The notes below the pieces were generated by a model that was not told the DNA's origin, searched no databases, and saw nothing but the letters and a program-made list of their open reading frames with translations. 64,000 nt of DNA from Isoperla grammatica (Eukaryota > Arthropoda > Insecta > Plecoptera > Perlodidae), in NCBI GenBank assembly GCA_945910005.1, contig OX246741.1, positions 8,067,611 through 8,131,610 of the forward strand, written 5' to 3'. This document shows, piece after piece, positions 37,495 through 50,681 of this stretch; positions within the stretch are counted from its first letter, which is position 1; every line of letters begins with the position of its first letter. Position numbers and translations under genes: made by a program.

Positions 37495-38176
37495 TTGCAA
37501 GTTAACGCGACGTGACTATATGTAGACGCCCGTAATGGAATCAAGCCGCGCAAACCTGTTGTTTTGTTGTACAAAAGTTTTCTTCTTCTTCTTCGTGGTT
37601 TGTACCTTCTTGTTTCCACATCCATTGGGGTCGATTATCTGAGCTCTTCTCTCCTCTTGGGTGGCTGAACGATGAAATGAACTGTACGTGCGCGAGCATG
37701 GATAAGCTATATACAGTGTGACTGACTACCGGTAGCTTTTGTGTATGGAGAAAATCGATTCCAATTGTAGCCTATTCATACTTAACGATCCATTTCACCG
37801 TTTGGACGACGTGATTTTAGCGTATTTTTTTTTCTTCATTGGAGAATCACTTCTACGAGAAGACTCCACGCGAGTCTAAGGTCAAATTAAATTTTGTTTG
37901 TCCTCTAGCTCCCTAACTTTCGCTCTCCCTTTCTCTATCTAATTTTAGTCTCTCTCTTACTCTCTAACTTTCCTGAACTCTACTATGTACACAATACTAA
38001 GAAAGTGTTTTAAGTTTCAAAGAACTAAAAACTGGATTAACAAAACGAAACAAAGTTTGAGTACTGAGTGGGTAGACTCTAAATGTGAATTTATTTTATT
38101 TATTTAAAGTTTCAAATATTGTTACGGTTATGGTTGTAATTTTGTTTACGTATTACATATTAATTTTTTAGGTTGG
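37495..38176. other. No gene recognised; family D fragment
   Basis: The fragment gagtgggtagactctaaatg at 38066-38085 plus its ATTT-rich tail to 38107 is a truncated copy of repeat family D. The rest is unique. Confidence 0.55.
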
Positions 38177-38311
38177 AATTCATAGTCGGCCCCTACACCT
38201 AGGGGCACCCATTGTTGCTATGGATTTGTTTTGTTTAAGGGAAATAACATGGAAACAACTGTTACCTTAGTAACAATGAGCGCCCCTAGGTGTAGGGGCC
38301 GACTATGAATT
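38177..38311. mobile_element. Foldback MITE, 135 bp
   Basis: Perfect or near-perfect 29-bp inverted ends (aattcatagtcggcccctac, then acctaggggc). A second inverted pair lies further in (cattgttgctatgg with its counterpart ttagtaacaatg). No target duplication was seen and there is no coding capacity. Confidence 0.75.
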
Positions 38312-41300
38312 AATAACTACCATATAATGATATTGGGAATAATATTTGTAATCTAGTGTTGGGTGGTTACTAAACCGCATGTTGGCTATTGTTCACTTTT
38401 CAATATTGTGTAGCGTTCTAAAGATATTATTTAAAGGTTTTAATAGTGAGGCTACGCTTCACGGATAACATCATTCGTCACAACCCTCAATGAATCAACG
38501 CTTCATTGGTGGAGGTGCCGGGTCTCGCCTGAACCTTGGCGCTGTCTGGTTCGAGGCTACACCTGACTGTCTATTTCAGTAATACACGTCTCGCATGGTC
38601 GTCTGTCAACATACATAAACACATTTTGAAATATGTCTGATTTCACGCAAATACACTTTGATTTAATTTTTTAAATTACAAAAAAATATATGTACACAAA
38701 TATGAATTTTTTATATTTCAAAAATATAAAAATGTGATTTTGTTTATATTAAAACAGTTTTAGAAACGTTTATAATATCCTTCAAGGACAATTATGCAAT
38801 ATTTTCGTTACGTCAAATTCTTCGGGGGGAACTAAACGCTTTCATCGTAAAGTCAAAGAAGACCTGTGCACTCTTAAATCAGCGTTTTGAACGCCTGACG
38901 TGACACACACGAAGCACGTGGTTAACGTTGTGACGTCATTGCGTCTAGTGTACTTCCCCTTCATCAATATAGTTCAATAATATCTCTAATACGTTCCATA
39001 AATGTATGCGAGTGTTCCAGTACACAACAACGGGTATCGTGGCAATGCGATCTATCTTTCTACGGTCGTAAATCTTCGCACTTTTTAACAAGTTTTTCAT
39101 TTCGAAAAAGGAAAACAACTTGAAAAAGAAACTTAAAGCAAGAGCTCGTTCGTTCACAATAAAAGGTGTTCTGTTTTGATTGAGAACTTTAAGTTTGGTT
39201 CCGTGAGACGAACTTAACTTTTACGCTGATCCCGCGTTAAATTGCCAACAAAAACCTCAGGTCTACCTGTATTGATTGAGACGTATTTAAGAAAAAACGT
39301 ACACACGTGGGATAAAATGACTGTTGAAATCAAGTTTTCTCACTAATCGAGTAACCGAACGAGCAAAGTGTCCATTGTACTCGAAAATTGCAGATATTGT
39401 ATAGCAATAAAAATTACTAAAAGGTACTGTTTGGTAACGACCACATTTCGCTACAAACCTTCCTTCCTTCCTGGACCACCACATTTCAACTTAATCGGAA
39501 TCTCCGTTCAACCACTATCGCAATATATACAAAAACAAAACTAAACTAGTGTCACAAAAATCGAATGCAAACTCTTGCTTGAAAATCCCATAATATTTTA
39601 CACTTTCAGCTCACATGTAAAGAAGCTAATGAAATACACTGCGCACAAAAACCGTTCAAAACTCCAAAAATCGTCGTTCTGTTTCTCTTGTGATAAGAGC
39701 CTTGTCCTCGAGATAAGAGACGCGTACAACGTCACGCAGCTCTTGTACTCTGCTTTTAATTGGACGAGGACGAATCTCTAAATTCCACCCCTTCTATTAT
39801 ACTATCTCAACGACCTTGTGCGGTGGGATTATTTTGATGCGTTCATGCGTGAAGATCATGTCAAGCTTTCAATGGACTGGGCACATGGATGCATTTTCAA
39901 GTGAGACTTCTTTTTGTCATTCGTTGATGAAATGTTACTTTGAATTTTGATTCTACAAAAGGGTCCTCCCAGTATTAAATAATCAATTCGTTTTTGTATT
40001 GCGTGTTTGATAATTCTTTAACTCTTTCACTTCGCTTCACTGGCTGTTTCAAACGTGAAGGGTAGAATATAACTCAAATAACTAGTAAAGTTTAGTACCG
40101 ACATAAACATGAGTAGATCTACACCATTCAAACATAAAGGTAATATTGCTCTTATTAAAAATTTACAATGCTGATATTGACCATCAATGTTACGGACATT
40201 TAAACAGATGATCAACTGTAGTTATACGTTTGTAAGAAAAGATGTGACATTAAGTGTTTTCTAAGTTAAGTATTGCGATGGGTAATATTTTTTATATTCG
40301 AGAGCAATACTATATTTTGCTCTCACGTGTTTGAAAAATTTACGTAGAAATTATAAACAAAACCTTAGTTTGGTTGGTAAAATGCTAATTGAAAATCGAT
40401 GTGAACAAATTGTGTGGGTGTAAATCATTCGACTTCAATTTGCATTTTTTTTTTAACAGATTGTTTTGTAAATATATGGAAGTCAAACGTTTCGAGAATT
40501 TTCTAATTGCATCCAAAATTGAATCTCATCTACCGACGTTTTGATATCTGTGCTTTACAACTTCATTAACATTTAATTTTGAGCTTGATCAAATAACATG
40601 CTTCTCTTCAATTGTGTTTTTAAGAACTTCATAACTGTAACTGTTGTTTTAGTAACCTTCTAACAACACATTGTCGGTATTTACATTGAAACTAAGGCAG
40701 CGTTTAAACTGATGTCTCATTCCACAATGATGGACAAATAAGACTCAATTCTAACAAAAACAACGCCGCTTTCAAGGCTTCGAACGGCGCAAAGTAACGG
40801 TGTGTTTTTAATGTCATACTGAAGTAATATTTACGCACTGGAATGGATTCAAACGGTGAGAAAAGTAAACGAAAATGTGGCTTGCGAGAGAAAGCAACTA
40901 TTCCCGTTGGGATAAACCGAAATGTTTTATCCTCTCCCAACAGAGGAAAAATAAAATACTACTTCACATTTCATCGTACCGTTATTACCTACCTAGCTCT
41001 ATGTTTTTCGAAATAATGCCCCGAATGCGGTTTATACAGACACACTTTCATTTCCATGAAGACGGGAGGACCTTGGAGGACTGACAGGGTGTCAGTCCTC
41101 CAAATTCTGCTCGTCGTTTTTAATCAACTTTGTGTTTTGTGAATGTGGGTTGGTAGTCGTCCACTTTGACGCTAACATTGCACAAAGTCCACTGTTTTAT
41201 CTCTGAAAACTCCGTTCCCTGTCTGTCTGTTGATAATTTCTAACCCTTTTAGGTTAATGGTAAAAAAAAAAAAAAAAACTGTTGCTCTCGATGAAATGTG

Positions 41301-43469
41301 TCTATATCGCTGTAGGCCTCGTGTTCTTTATATACGACGAGTATGACAGGTTCACTAGAATTACAACGGGGGGGGGGGGGGGGGGAGAGTTTTTTGTTTT
41401 ATTGTTAATTTGTTTGTTTTGTTTGTCACAATGTTCTTCACAGACATAGACGTCACAAATGTTAGGTTTGTAATGGAATTAATTATCACTAGCTGAGTAG
41501 TCCTGTTAACGTTAGTGAAGCCAATAACGTGTTAGATCGCCGTTGTGTTTTGCTGTTCTGCATCTCGCTTACCAGGGAGACGTTGCTTGGTTCGATTATC
41601 ATCGGTACCAACATGCCAGTAATAAATACATTAAACAAATGTGTGTTTGTTGTCTACCCAGTGTGTTTGTTGTCAGGTACAACTAGTTTTTTGTTGGTTT
41701 ATTATTTTTTGTAACTAGACTCAAAACTAAATCATGAATGTCAACACATTTGTATTCATTCCCTCAGCTATTTCTGAAATTGTATTTTTTATTTGTTGTA
41801 AAGTAATAAGTGCTTGCAATGTATGTATAATTTATGTTACGCGTGCATTTTAGCTCGTAAACCAAATGCGAGAGCCTCTTGTATTGAATGTTTGATTTAA
41901 ATATAAATTTTACGAAAACCGAAAACCGAATCATCTGTTGCATTCAATGTGAGAAATTGGTTTCCTTTGATAAAAACTATGTGTTTTCCATCTTCATTTC
42001 TAGACACAGCGTAGACCATTCTCGTGAAGTATGTGGTTAAAATAAATCAGTGAAAATAGGAAAGGGACCCTCAAATTTTCGGAACATACTTTCCTGTACC
42101 AAATGTTCATGCATTTAGTAAAAAAAATATTAAAATTCTACGTATTAAACCTTTGTTCTCTCTTCGTACATTCCTCACACTCTTATTAAAATTCTTTCTA
42201 TTTCGAGCGAGTTTGTGTGAGTTTTGAACGAGAATAGGATTTAAAAATCCAAGTTTCTTTTTGTGTTTGATTTCAAACCAATTCCTTTGATGCCGTTCTC
42301 TTTTCATACGTTTTATCATGTGGGCGTTTACATTTTCACACATTTCATTTCACTTTACGTCTGCTCTAGAATGAAATCATGCGTTTTCTACGCAATAGAA
42401 ACGTCATATTTTCTCGTGCTTGAATTCATTCATATAAATCTAATATTCATGTGGTCCCGCGACACTGTTCATTCATGTTAAAGGTTAGAGTTCACTCTTC
42501 CATATTTTCCGTTGATATATATTTTTATTCGTACCAATATGCACTCGTGCTGAAAAATACTGTTTTTATACTGGGAACTCACGTTAAACTGCGTCTATAG
42601 ACGTTAGAGGCAAAGCTTAAGATTAACTCACACATGTTAGACTTTGTTCTTCTCTCTCTCGTACCCGAACTGTCAATAAAAATAGATTATAAATGTCCAC
42701 TCATAATGACTGAAGTGTATACTTTTCTTTCGTACACAACCGTGTACACTATTTGATGTAATATGAATATTGAATTACAATGTTATACGTGTATATGTTT
42801 TTGACTATTTCCCATGGATGTCTGTTTCTGAGTATTGTTATTTCCTGACACTGCTTGCAGTTTTTAATGCTCATTATAAATTAGTTTCTATTCATATACA
42901 AATATTAAATCATGTTTTTCTTATTTGCTTATTCCTTTCTTTCACTAACGATAAATTATGTCTAAACTGTTTCTACTCTATACGTTTTCAAACGAAAAGC
43001 AAACTAAAAACCACGAACAAAACGCAGATCTCTAGAATTGGAATTACGTGTGTATACATAAAACAATGTTGATATAGCGTAACTAAATCTTGATTGGTCG
43101 TTTTATACTTGTGTGGTTTTATTCTGAATAGCTTATTTTACCGTTACGACCAGAATATTCAAATGGAGAGAGAATAAACTATTTACAACGTTCGTTTTAT
43201 TGGGAAACATGTTTCTGAAAGTTCTAGCGAACACTTTCGAGTGGTAAATCCAAACAAAAGTTTTACGCAGTAAAATGTGAACTTTTTCTAGAACGTGAAT
43301 GAATGAAATTGGTATTTAACGTGTTTGTCCTTCGATGTTTTGTTTCGCTGCCGATAGAGTTACTCCGACTGAAGGGGGTTGGGAGGTGGGGGTGGAGACG
43401 GGTTGTTGTTCTTTCGCTGGGCATGAGGGGGGGAGGGGCTCGAACTGTACATTTCAAATCAAATGGTAA
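38312..43469. other. No gene recognised; long anonymous stretch
   Basis: Over 5 kb of AT-rich sequence with many short A and T runs, a poly-A tract near 41261-41278 and a poly-G tract at 41368-41386. Scattered open frames of 60-100 codons show no family features. Likely intergenic or intronic. Confidence 0.5.
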
Positions 43470-43625
43470 ATACATAAATAAATAAAAATAAATAAATGCA
43501 CATTTAGAGTCTACCCACTCGGTAACGAAACAGATTTTCAGTGGGCACTTTAATTTAAAGCCACTAAACCAACCCTGTAGGCTCCAAACACCATCGGCGA
43601 GTGAGCGATAACCAATCAAAGATCG
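43470..43625 (-). repeat. SINE-like repeat family D, copy 2
   Basis: Reverse complement of 1279-1440. The tail (plus-strand aaat repeats at 43470-43497) precedes gagtctacccac, attttcagtgggc, aaccaaccctgta and cgagtgagcgataacc. The tail polarity shows a minus-strand element. Confidence 0.65.
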
Positions 43626-44585
43626 TTATTTCAAATACGAAACATATGAATCAGTGATTGGACAGTGCGAACACTTGCGGACAAATGTCATAATCAACAA
43701 GGCCGATTCAGAACAACTTTGAATTTATTGAGTGCTTCGTTGCTATGACGGCTCCAAAGTCACCGTTTACTCATTCCTAAGACAAGAAGTAATGGAACTG
43801 AATCATTATTAGTGTTCCGTCACGTTTCCCCTGTCAACCAATGACGAACCGTATTTGTGACTCCAAACAATCATGACAGTTGACAATTGACAGATAGTTT
43901 TGTTTTTGCAAACATTGTAGCGAGGGTTATCTGTTCAGATATTTAGTAAAAAGGAGGTGATTAAATTGATAAGTCAAGTATTGTAATGATACAATTACTA
44001 CTTTAAATAATAACTACGTTTCAGAAAGTTATTTGGAGTCAGATAGCTCGTCCGCCATTTAATCTGACGTCATCACTAATACAGTCTATAGAAGTTAAAA
44101 AACTTCTGCCTGAACCGGGACTACACCCCTGGTTCAAAGGATGTTTCGAAGCATGTTGTGGCCGGCACGATAGGGTAGGTAGAATCACGTGGTCGCCATT
44201 CTTTCCGCCTTTCTGCAGCCCGGCCCGATTTGTTATGCATCCCCTCGTACACGTTGCTCGTTTAAACCGCGCGCGATGAACAATTGGATTCAATAAAACA
44301 TGGATTTGTTGTGTGTGTGCGGTTTGAATTATTCAATAGTACTTCGGTTTGCACCGCTTTATTCAAAATCACGTTGTCTATGTATTGTATAAATGTTGTT
44401 TTATGCAGAATATCTCTCTCGGGACAGAATGGCCGGATGAAATTGATGTGGAACAAAGGAATTTTTAAACTTATTTAAATTTCTAAACTGATTATCTTGT
44501 TGCATTCACGTGATGCGCATGGCGGCCGTATTGGATGCCAACACGGAATGTTTGCTTACTTTTGGCAATAGAGGATTTTCAGAAT
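43626..44585. other. No gene recognised
   Basis: Unique-looking sequence with nothing recognisable. Confidence 0.5.
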
Positions 44586-44708
44586 TGATCTAGAGGCCCG
44601 TGATTTCTTCTATCTAAGAGTCCTTGATAGTTATGTTAAGGTGCATTTTTCACTGTTGTGCATTGTTGTCATTGAGGATCTAGAGGGCCGTGATTACTTC
44701 TATCTTAT
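44586..44708 (+). repeat. Short direct repeat pair, about 28 bp
   Basis: The block gatctagaggcccgtgattt (44586) recurs as gatctagagggccgtgatta (44678). Both continue cttctatct. The second copy lies immediately before the foldback element at 44715. Confidence 0.7.
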
Positions 44709-44714
44709 GCTACG

Positions 44715-44858
44715 TTTACAGCTACGCGTTGCGAGCGAAGCGAGGGCGCGAGCTCCAATCAGCGGCCGAGTTGAACGCAAAGAAGTTAATAGTTTCACGC
44801 AAACTCGGCTCTGATTGGAGCTCGCGCCTTCGCTTCGCTCGCAACGCGTAGCTGTAAA
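44715..44858. mobile_element. CpG-rich foldback MITE, 144 bp
   Basis: Inverted arms of about 60 bp: tttacagctacgcgttgcga on the left, mirrored at 44839-44858. Arms include gcgagcgaagcgag and gagctccaatcag. The centre is AT-rich. No clear target duplication. Confidence 0.8.
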
Positions 44859-44875
44859 TCGACTATAAGGGTTAT

Positions 44876-45035
44876 AGCACAGGACCCAATTCCAAAAATA
44901 GCCATGTGGCCGTGTTTTGTTTCGGGCAAACATTGAATGTGCACCAATCAAAGAAAGATACAACAATGGAGTTGCCTAGCAACACGTTGTTTGTCTGCTT
45001 ATGATGTCACAACCACCTCAATTGGGTCCTGTGCT
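44876..45035. mobile_element. MITE, 160 bp, 16-bp perfect inverted ends
   Basis: Ends agcacaggacccaatt and aattgggtcctgtgct are exact inverted complements. The interior is unique and non-coding. It lies 17 bp from the neighbouring foldback element, suggesting an insertion hot spot. Confidence 0.75.
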
Positions 45036-45424
45036 GTTTGTTATTACTACTAAACCGCTAGGCGGAGATCAAGTAAAGACCTTGGTGTAACTTGTAAATT
45101 AGGAGGCAGTGGAGGTTCTAGAGGGATGTGTGTGTATAGCTTCACTGTAGACCCTGGCCAAGCACGACTATATTTGTGTTGGCTCCCTCGCGCCCGTATT
45201 TGTTGTTCCGATCAGCCCTAGCTGGGCGGGGTGGCGGAGTATTGTCCTGTTGCCCTATTTGACTTGCACAACCACTCGGCAATAAAGCAATAAAGCAGCT
45301 CGTAATATTAAACCACACAAAATTAACGGTATATTAATGATATCTTGAGAACGCTCAGAGATATCGAAAAAGTAAATTCACATACCTACAAATTTTAATT
45401 TATGCCGACATTCCACGACACAAA
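45036..45424. other. No gene recognised
   Basis: Unique-looking sequence with nothing recognisable. Confidence 0.5.
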
Positions 45425-45552
45425 ACTTTCGTCAAACTTATTGAATTCAAGAACAAAAGCGAATCAAAAACAGTGTGGTTAATAGCTGCACCAATACAGC
45501 TTCTATTAATTGATGCTTTTTTGTCCTTGAATTCGATAAGTTTGACGAAAGT
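45425..45552. repeat. Inverted repeat, 128 bp
   Basis: Arms of about 37 bp (actttcgtcaaacttattga and its mirror) enclose a loop with a weaker inner inversion (aatagctgca; cagcttctatt). Either a small MITE or a hairpin-forming locus. No target duplication. Confidence 0.7.
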
Positions 45553-45680
45553 ATTGAACCGTGTAATGTAGGTATTACAAGGCTTGTAGTTGTAGTAAGC
45601 GATGTTATCTTTGTCACGGCAGAAGGAAATCATCAACATACTTGCTTGAAGATAGAGAGTTGGGCCGTTTAAAAGTGGAC

Positions 45681-45682
45681 AT

Positions 45683-45721
<39 letters not shown>

Positions 45722-45724
45722 TTT
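45681..45724. repeat. (ATTT)n microsatellite
   Basis: About 11 tetramers. Confidence 0.9.
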
Positions 45725-47889
45725 TATTTCACCGTATGATTTGTACATAATACAAATATTGGTATAAACTATACAAAATAACTATACATACAAAATAAAA
45801 TATCATACAAATCTATAAAACTACAAAATACATTAAGAAATAACAATAAGGATGGGTAAGAGAAACAGGATTAAGTTGTTAGTTATCCAAAACGTTGACA
45901 CATTTCCTAAAAAAAAAAAATGAACTCGTATTTTTACACAGGGTGCTGCCCGGGTAGTTTGTTTCTGTGGTGGGTATTATCTTTTGCTATCTTATTTCGT
46001 TCAGTATTGACTATTTTTCTTGGAAATCAGTTTTATAGCATGGATATTAAATAAATATATACGTAACAAAAAGAAAATAGAATTGATGAACAAAAGAAAT
46101 TGGTAAAGATTTCCTTCGACCATACCTGCAATGAATCTCTTTGAGTACACTTTCAAATGTTCTAGAAATGTAATTCCTTTCCCTAATGATCTACTTTCCT
46201 GTTGGAGGTCGTTCACTTCCTGGAAAACTTTCAAGTGGACCTCCCCCCCCCCCCCCCCCGCCCCCCTCTGCCCTGGATCATCCCCCTCTAACCACTCCTC
46301 TATAAATAACCATGTCGGTGGCGTCATCTATCTCTGAAGAGTTTGACGCATGCGCAATAGCGTATACTACTCACTCCTCATCGAGGTGTCGAGAGGTCTT
46401 CTTCGTCGCTGGCTAATACACTTTTTTGTGCAGCAGTGTTGCCATTTTGAACACAGGGTTTCACTCAGCTGGAGATAAATGTAATTGCCATTTTATTACC
46501 TGGATTTGGCCATGATTGACAGTTGGACTTAAACCATCTATCATGCGCGATCAGATGGAAAACAGAAATTGTTTTGTTTTCGCTCTTATGAGCATGAGAT
46601 TGGCGCACGGTATAAGGAATATATCCAGGAGAGAAACTCTACCCATTTTCTTGTTGCAAATATATGAGCGCGCAGTGGGCCTAGGTGAAGAGTCGATAAT
46701 GTTGTACTACTACAACTTGAGGTAGGTAGTTTTTATAAGGGTAAACAACGTATGTCCACCAGGTTACCGCTACGCCGCGCTAGTGTCGCAGGGAATCAGC
46801 TGTGCGCAAGCTGTTCAACGCGTCTGATATATAAGGGTATAAAGTACAGTATACTACTCGATGTCGATCGAATTTATACATTTTATTAAAAAATATAATA
46901 TGAAATGATAGGCGTTTAAAATGTGTAATGTACATTTATATATTTTTGATTTTGTTTTTTAACATAGCCCTACCTGACAGGATTACGAAATAATATTTTC
47001 ATTTATAAAGTTGTAGTTGATTTATGAGAATGGTCGTGATGACGTCATGATAACCCGTCAGCCATGGCCGCTCGTCTTTGTGATAAAACCCGGCACCTCC
47101 ACCAAGGGTAAATATTCGACCTTGGCGAGTATGCAGGGTTGTCCCTCAGTGCATATCTGATTGATCTTCACCGTCTTGATCATTGTCCCCTCAAATCCTC
47201 TAATAGGGTCTCGTCAAACTCCAAAATCAGTTCATCTAAAATTTAAATATTGCATGTTATTCAAATAGGAAAAACATTGGGGGTAACAAATGAATTGTTA
47301 AAAAAAAAAAAAAAAAAAATGACCAGAAAAGTGAAATACTTCCGGGTGACTTCCAAATTAATATTGAAGTATCCTCTAATTTGTTTTCACCATGGCAACC
47401 ACTAATCAGAAGCTTTGAAATCAAGTCAGCTGACACTCAAAATATTTAGTTGGAAGTTATATCTAAGACTGGACATGAACTGGAAAGCATTTTTTTGCAT
47501 TCTATCTACATTTGCAAAGAAACTGTTTCTAGTGCTTCATACTCTCGTCTCACTCTATCCGTGACATACTATACTCACTATTGATGTTAGGTCTCCATTC
47601 TGATATTTTATTGACTAGCATTTGTATTATATTAATATCAGATACCTTGCGATTGACTAAAAATATTTTGACAATTTAATACGCCAGTATTTTTTTTTAA
47701 TCCCTACGTTTTTATGAGTTATTAAAACGACAATATTTCCTCATCCATAATGTGATTAAAACCGGACGGTACACGGGACAATAACGGTTCTATTATCTAT
47801 ATTTTCCGTTTCGTATGATCTAGAAGTCATTACTTTTTCATCGGATATAAATAACTTTCACGTCCGAAATCTATGTGGGTGTGTTGTGG
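45725..47889. other. No gene recognised; one weak exon-like segment
   Basis: Contains a poly-C run at 46243-46259 and a poly-A run at 47300-47319. On the minus strand about 46241-46126 reads as a protein-like stretch (LQQESRSLGKGITFLEHL) that ends at a possible donor CAG|GTATGG. The upstream side is poly-G, not a usable acceptor, so an exon is doubtful. Confidence 0.4.
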
Positions 47890-48075
47890 AGGGGGGAGGG
47901 GGTAGGGGGGGGGGGGTAAACACCAATCTGTGTGGAATCGAGTCGAGATCGGTATTAAGCCCCCCGGCAGTGATTGCGTCGACGGGGTCTCGGTTCCAGA
48001 GCAGTGATTGTTGTCGATGTGAGAGAGAGAGAGAGAGGGAACGCGTGGTCCAGATTTCCTCTCTCTCTCGCTCCC
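47890..48075. repeat. G-rich and (GA)n/(CT)n simple repeats
   Basis: G-rich stretch at 47890-47917, (GA)n at 48021-48038 and (CT)n at 48058-48069, separated by unique sequence. Confidence 0.8.
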
Positions 48076-50221
48076 GAGGGAAGGGGGAGTGAGCGTCATA
48101 AGGACACGATAATCCACTCAGTCTGTTGTTTTTTTCCCATGTGCGCGCGTTGGGATAACATAGCGTTTGTTTTAATGGAGATGGCGACATTTAAAACACT
48201 CTACTTCTCATTTTGTGAGATTCGTGTGAGCTACAACACGGTTAGATATTAGGTCAACGTATGCCACGCACGTTTCAGTATATAATCTAGTTAAATACTA
48301 CTTTACTATACAGTCAGTAACCCCTAGTATTGGCCATTTAAAATCTACATCAGGATAATTATTTATACATAAATAGTCAAACGGATAAGCCACTGATAAC
48401 AGATTTAATCCTTTATCTGTGGTTAAATCATTCACGCGCCTAGTTAAGAGTTGAACTTTTTTCTATTCACCAGGACTGCTTTGGTTAGTTTAGAGTTACC
48501 AGTAGTAGTCTAAGAACAAAACAACATTAGTGCTGTACTATTGTGTTGGAATATTCTTATACGATTGGCTTCGGCTATTCGCTATCATCAAGCTACAGTT
48601 ACAAAATGTATTTTATTTGCCAATACGCTACATGTTCTAAAATATATTTCAAGAACACATTTTTTGAATCGAGCTTCTTCCCATTGAAGAAAGTAACATT
48701 TTAAAATTCGTTTTGCTGACATTTCTCTTGAAAATATAATGCTACTCGAGAGTGACTCTGAATCGAATTTCACTCCATCTCAAACTTGTATTTACGTGTA
48801 CATGACAGATTGAATCATTGTCACTGCTGTAAGATTCAAGCGATATGGCGCATTCAATTCAATTCAAGATTATGTCCGGTTTCCACATTTTAATTGTGAT
48901 TAAATTGATGTAATGCGTATCTCATCGGTAAATAGTTAAATGTACCAACTGTATAGTCTTTTTCCTCTCATAGAACACGATTTAAATTAGTAATGCTGTA
49001 CTTTACTGAAATAAGGTTTAGAATTGTATTTAATATGTTTAGAGATAAGAGTAGAGATGTCAAAGGGACAAATGCTAAGGAAAGATATAGAAGAAAGGGG
49101 TGAAAGGGGGAATGAAGAAAGGCTGGCTAGCCGGCTAAGGTAGACCCGTGGCCCAAGTGAATGGTGGAAACCTCCCATTCCTACCGGACTTCACAGTAGG
49201 AAACACGGACAGATGTTGATTGATATTTCCCTCCGTCCAGATACCGATAAACAGAGTTTGGGAACCTCATCTGTAAAGTCATCCTTGTCTCTTGAATCCT
49301 TCTATGAAAAAACAAAAACAAAAACATTTTCGTCCACGCTTTTACTGTCACGATAATATCGAGATGGTTTTTGTTTTGTTAGAAAAGCAACACTGTTTCA
49401 CGCGTGTGGAAGAGCGTGAAAGTGGTTGAAAGTGTCCGGTTAGCACTTAGCTTGGCGGCGTCATCAACCGGGGATCGTGTGACGAATCTCCCGTGAGCCC
49501 CCGCGACTAAGTGGTGTGTCGAGTTGTACGGTTAAGCCAACAGGGGTGGTTTGCGGGACACAACTTATAACAACACCGTCGCAAGCAATTAAAAGTTCCG
49601 TGTGTTAAAACAATGTGGCAGACTAAATGGTTATGGTGGTGAAACTTGTCAGTTTCCAACATACATTGTCTCGGCTTAATTTTAAGCGCAAGTTAAGTAC
49701 TTTTCAAAGATTGCTTAACGTGCTGTAGACGTCTGGTACGATTTTCGTCAGCCTGGATTAGCTATAACATCGTACATAGAATTCTCTTCGAGGTAAAAGA
49801 ATGTTTTTATTTTTTGTGTTTAAAATTTTGCCGTTCTGTTTTTAAACCTTTTCATGTTTTAATTCAAGTCTGTATTATTTTCTCGTCTGTGCTTGTATTT
49901 TAATTTCGGTACAGCTTCTACATTGAATATAATTTGCCTTTGTAGGAATTAATCGACAAAACCTTTTACCACGGAGAAAAATAACGTGTGTTTTTATGCA
50001 AACGATGATTTTCCAGCAGAATTCTTTCTCCCCCTCGTGGAAGCTCGTTCATTATGGCTTCGTGCATCGAGGGACCGAGAATGCAGGCGGGACAGGCGGG
50101 AGGTTCGATGGGGAACCCTGTCAAAAGGGCTGAGCGCGGGACCACTCGAGGAAAATATCCACTCGAGTGTAGTATCTGCGATCAACACAGTCCACTGGGT
50201 TTCACGTCCTCAACGCCTTTG
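48076..50221. other. No gene recognised
   Basis: AT-rich. A more CpG-rich piece at about 50040-50200 has overlapping open frames on both strands but no known domain. Confidence 0.45.
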
Positions 50222-50681
50222 TACCCCTCCCCCCCCCCCCCTCACTCACACGCATACACTCGGTCAACTTACCTCTCAAGTCGGCGGGATTCCAGTGGTG
50301 TTACCTTGTTTGTGCAACGGACAGACCGTCCAGTGTAGAAGTTGAAGTAGGGGATGGTTTAGGGTGACTAATCCCCCCCCGTCCCCTCACTCACACGCAT
50401 ACACTCGGTCAACATACTTCGCAAGTCGGTGGGATTCCAGTGGTGTTACTTTGTTTGTGCAACGGACAGACCGTCCATTGTAGAAGTAGGGGAGGGTTTA
50501 GGGGGACTAATCCTCCCTCCCCCCTCCTGAAACTACAGCGACGTTTTGTACGACCCCCACACTGGCTCAACATACCTCTCAAATAGGTGGTATTCTAATG
50601 TTGTCTTTGTTTTTAGAAAAGACAGACAATCCATTGGTGAAACTACAGGAGGGTTTAATGGATTTAATCCCCCCCCCCCCC
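50222..50681 (+). repeat. Tandem repeat, about 145-bp unit, three copies
   Basis: Copies begin near ctcactcacacgcatacact (50241), 50386 and, more diverged, about 50550. Each includes gtgcaacggacagaccgtcc or its decayed form. Poly-C runs sit at the boundaries between copies. Confidence 0.8.
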
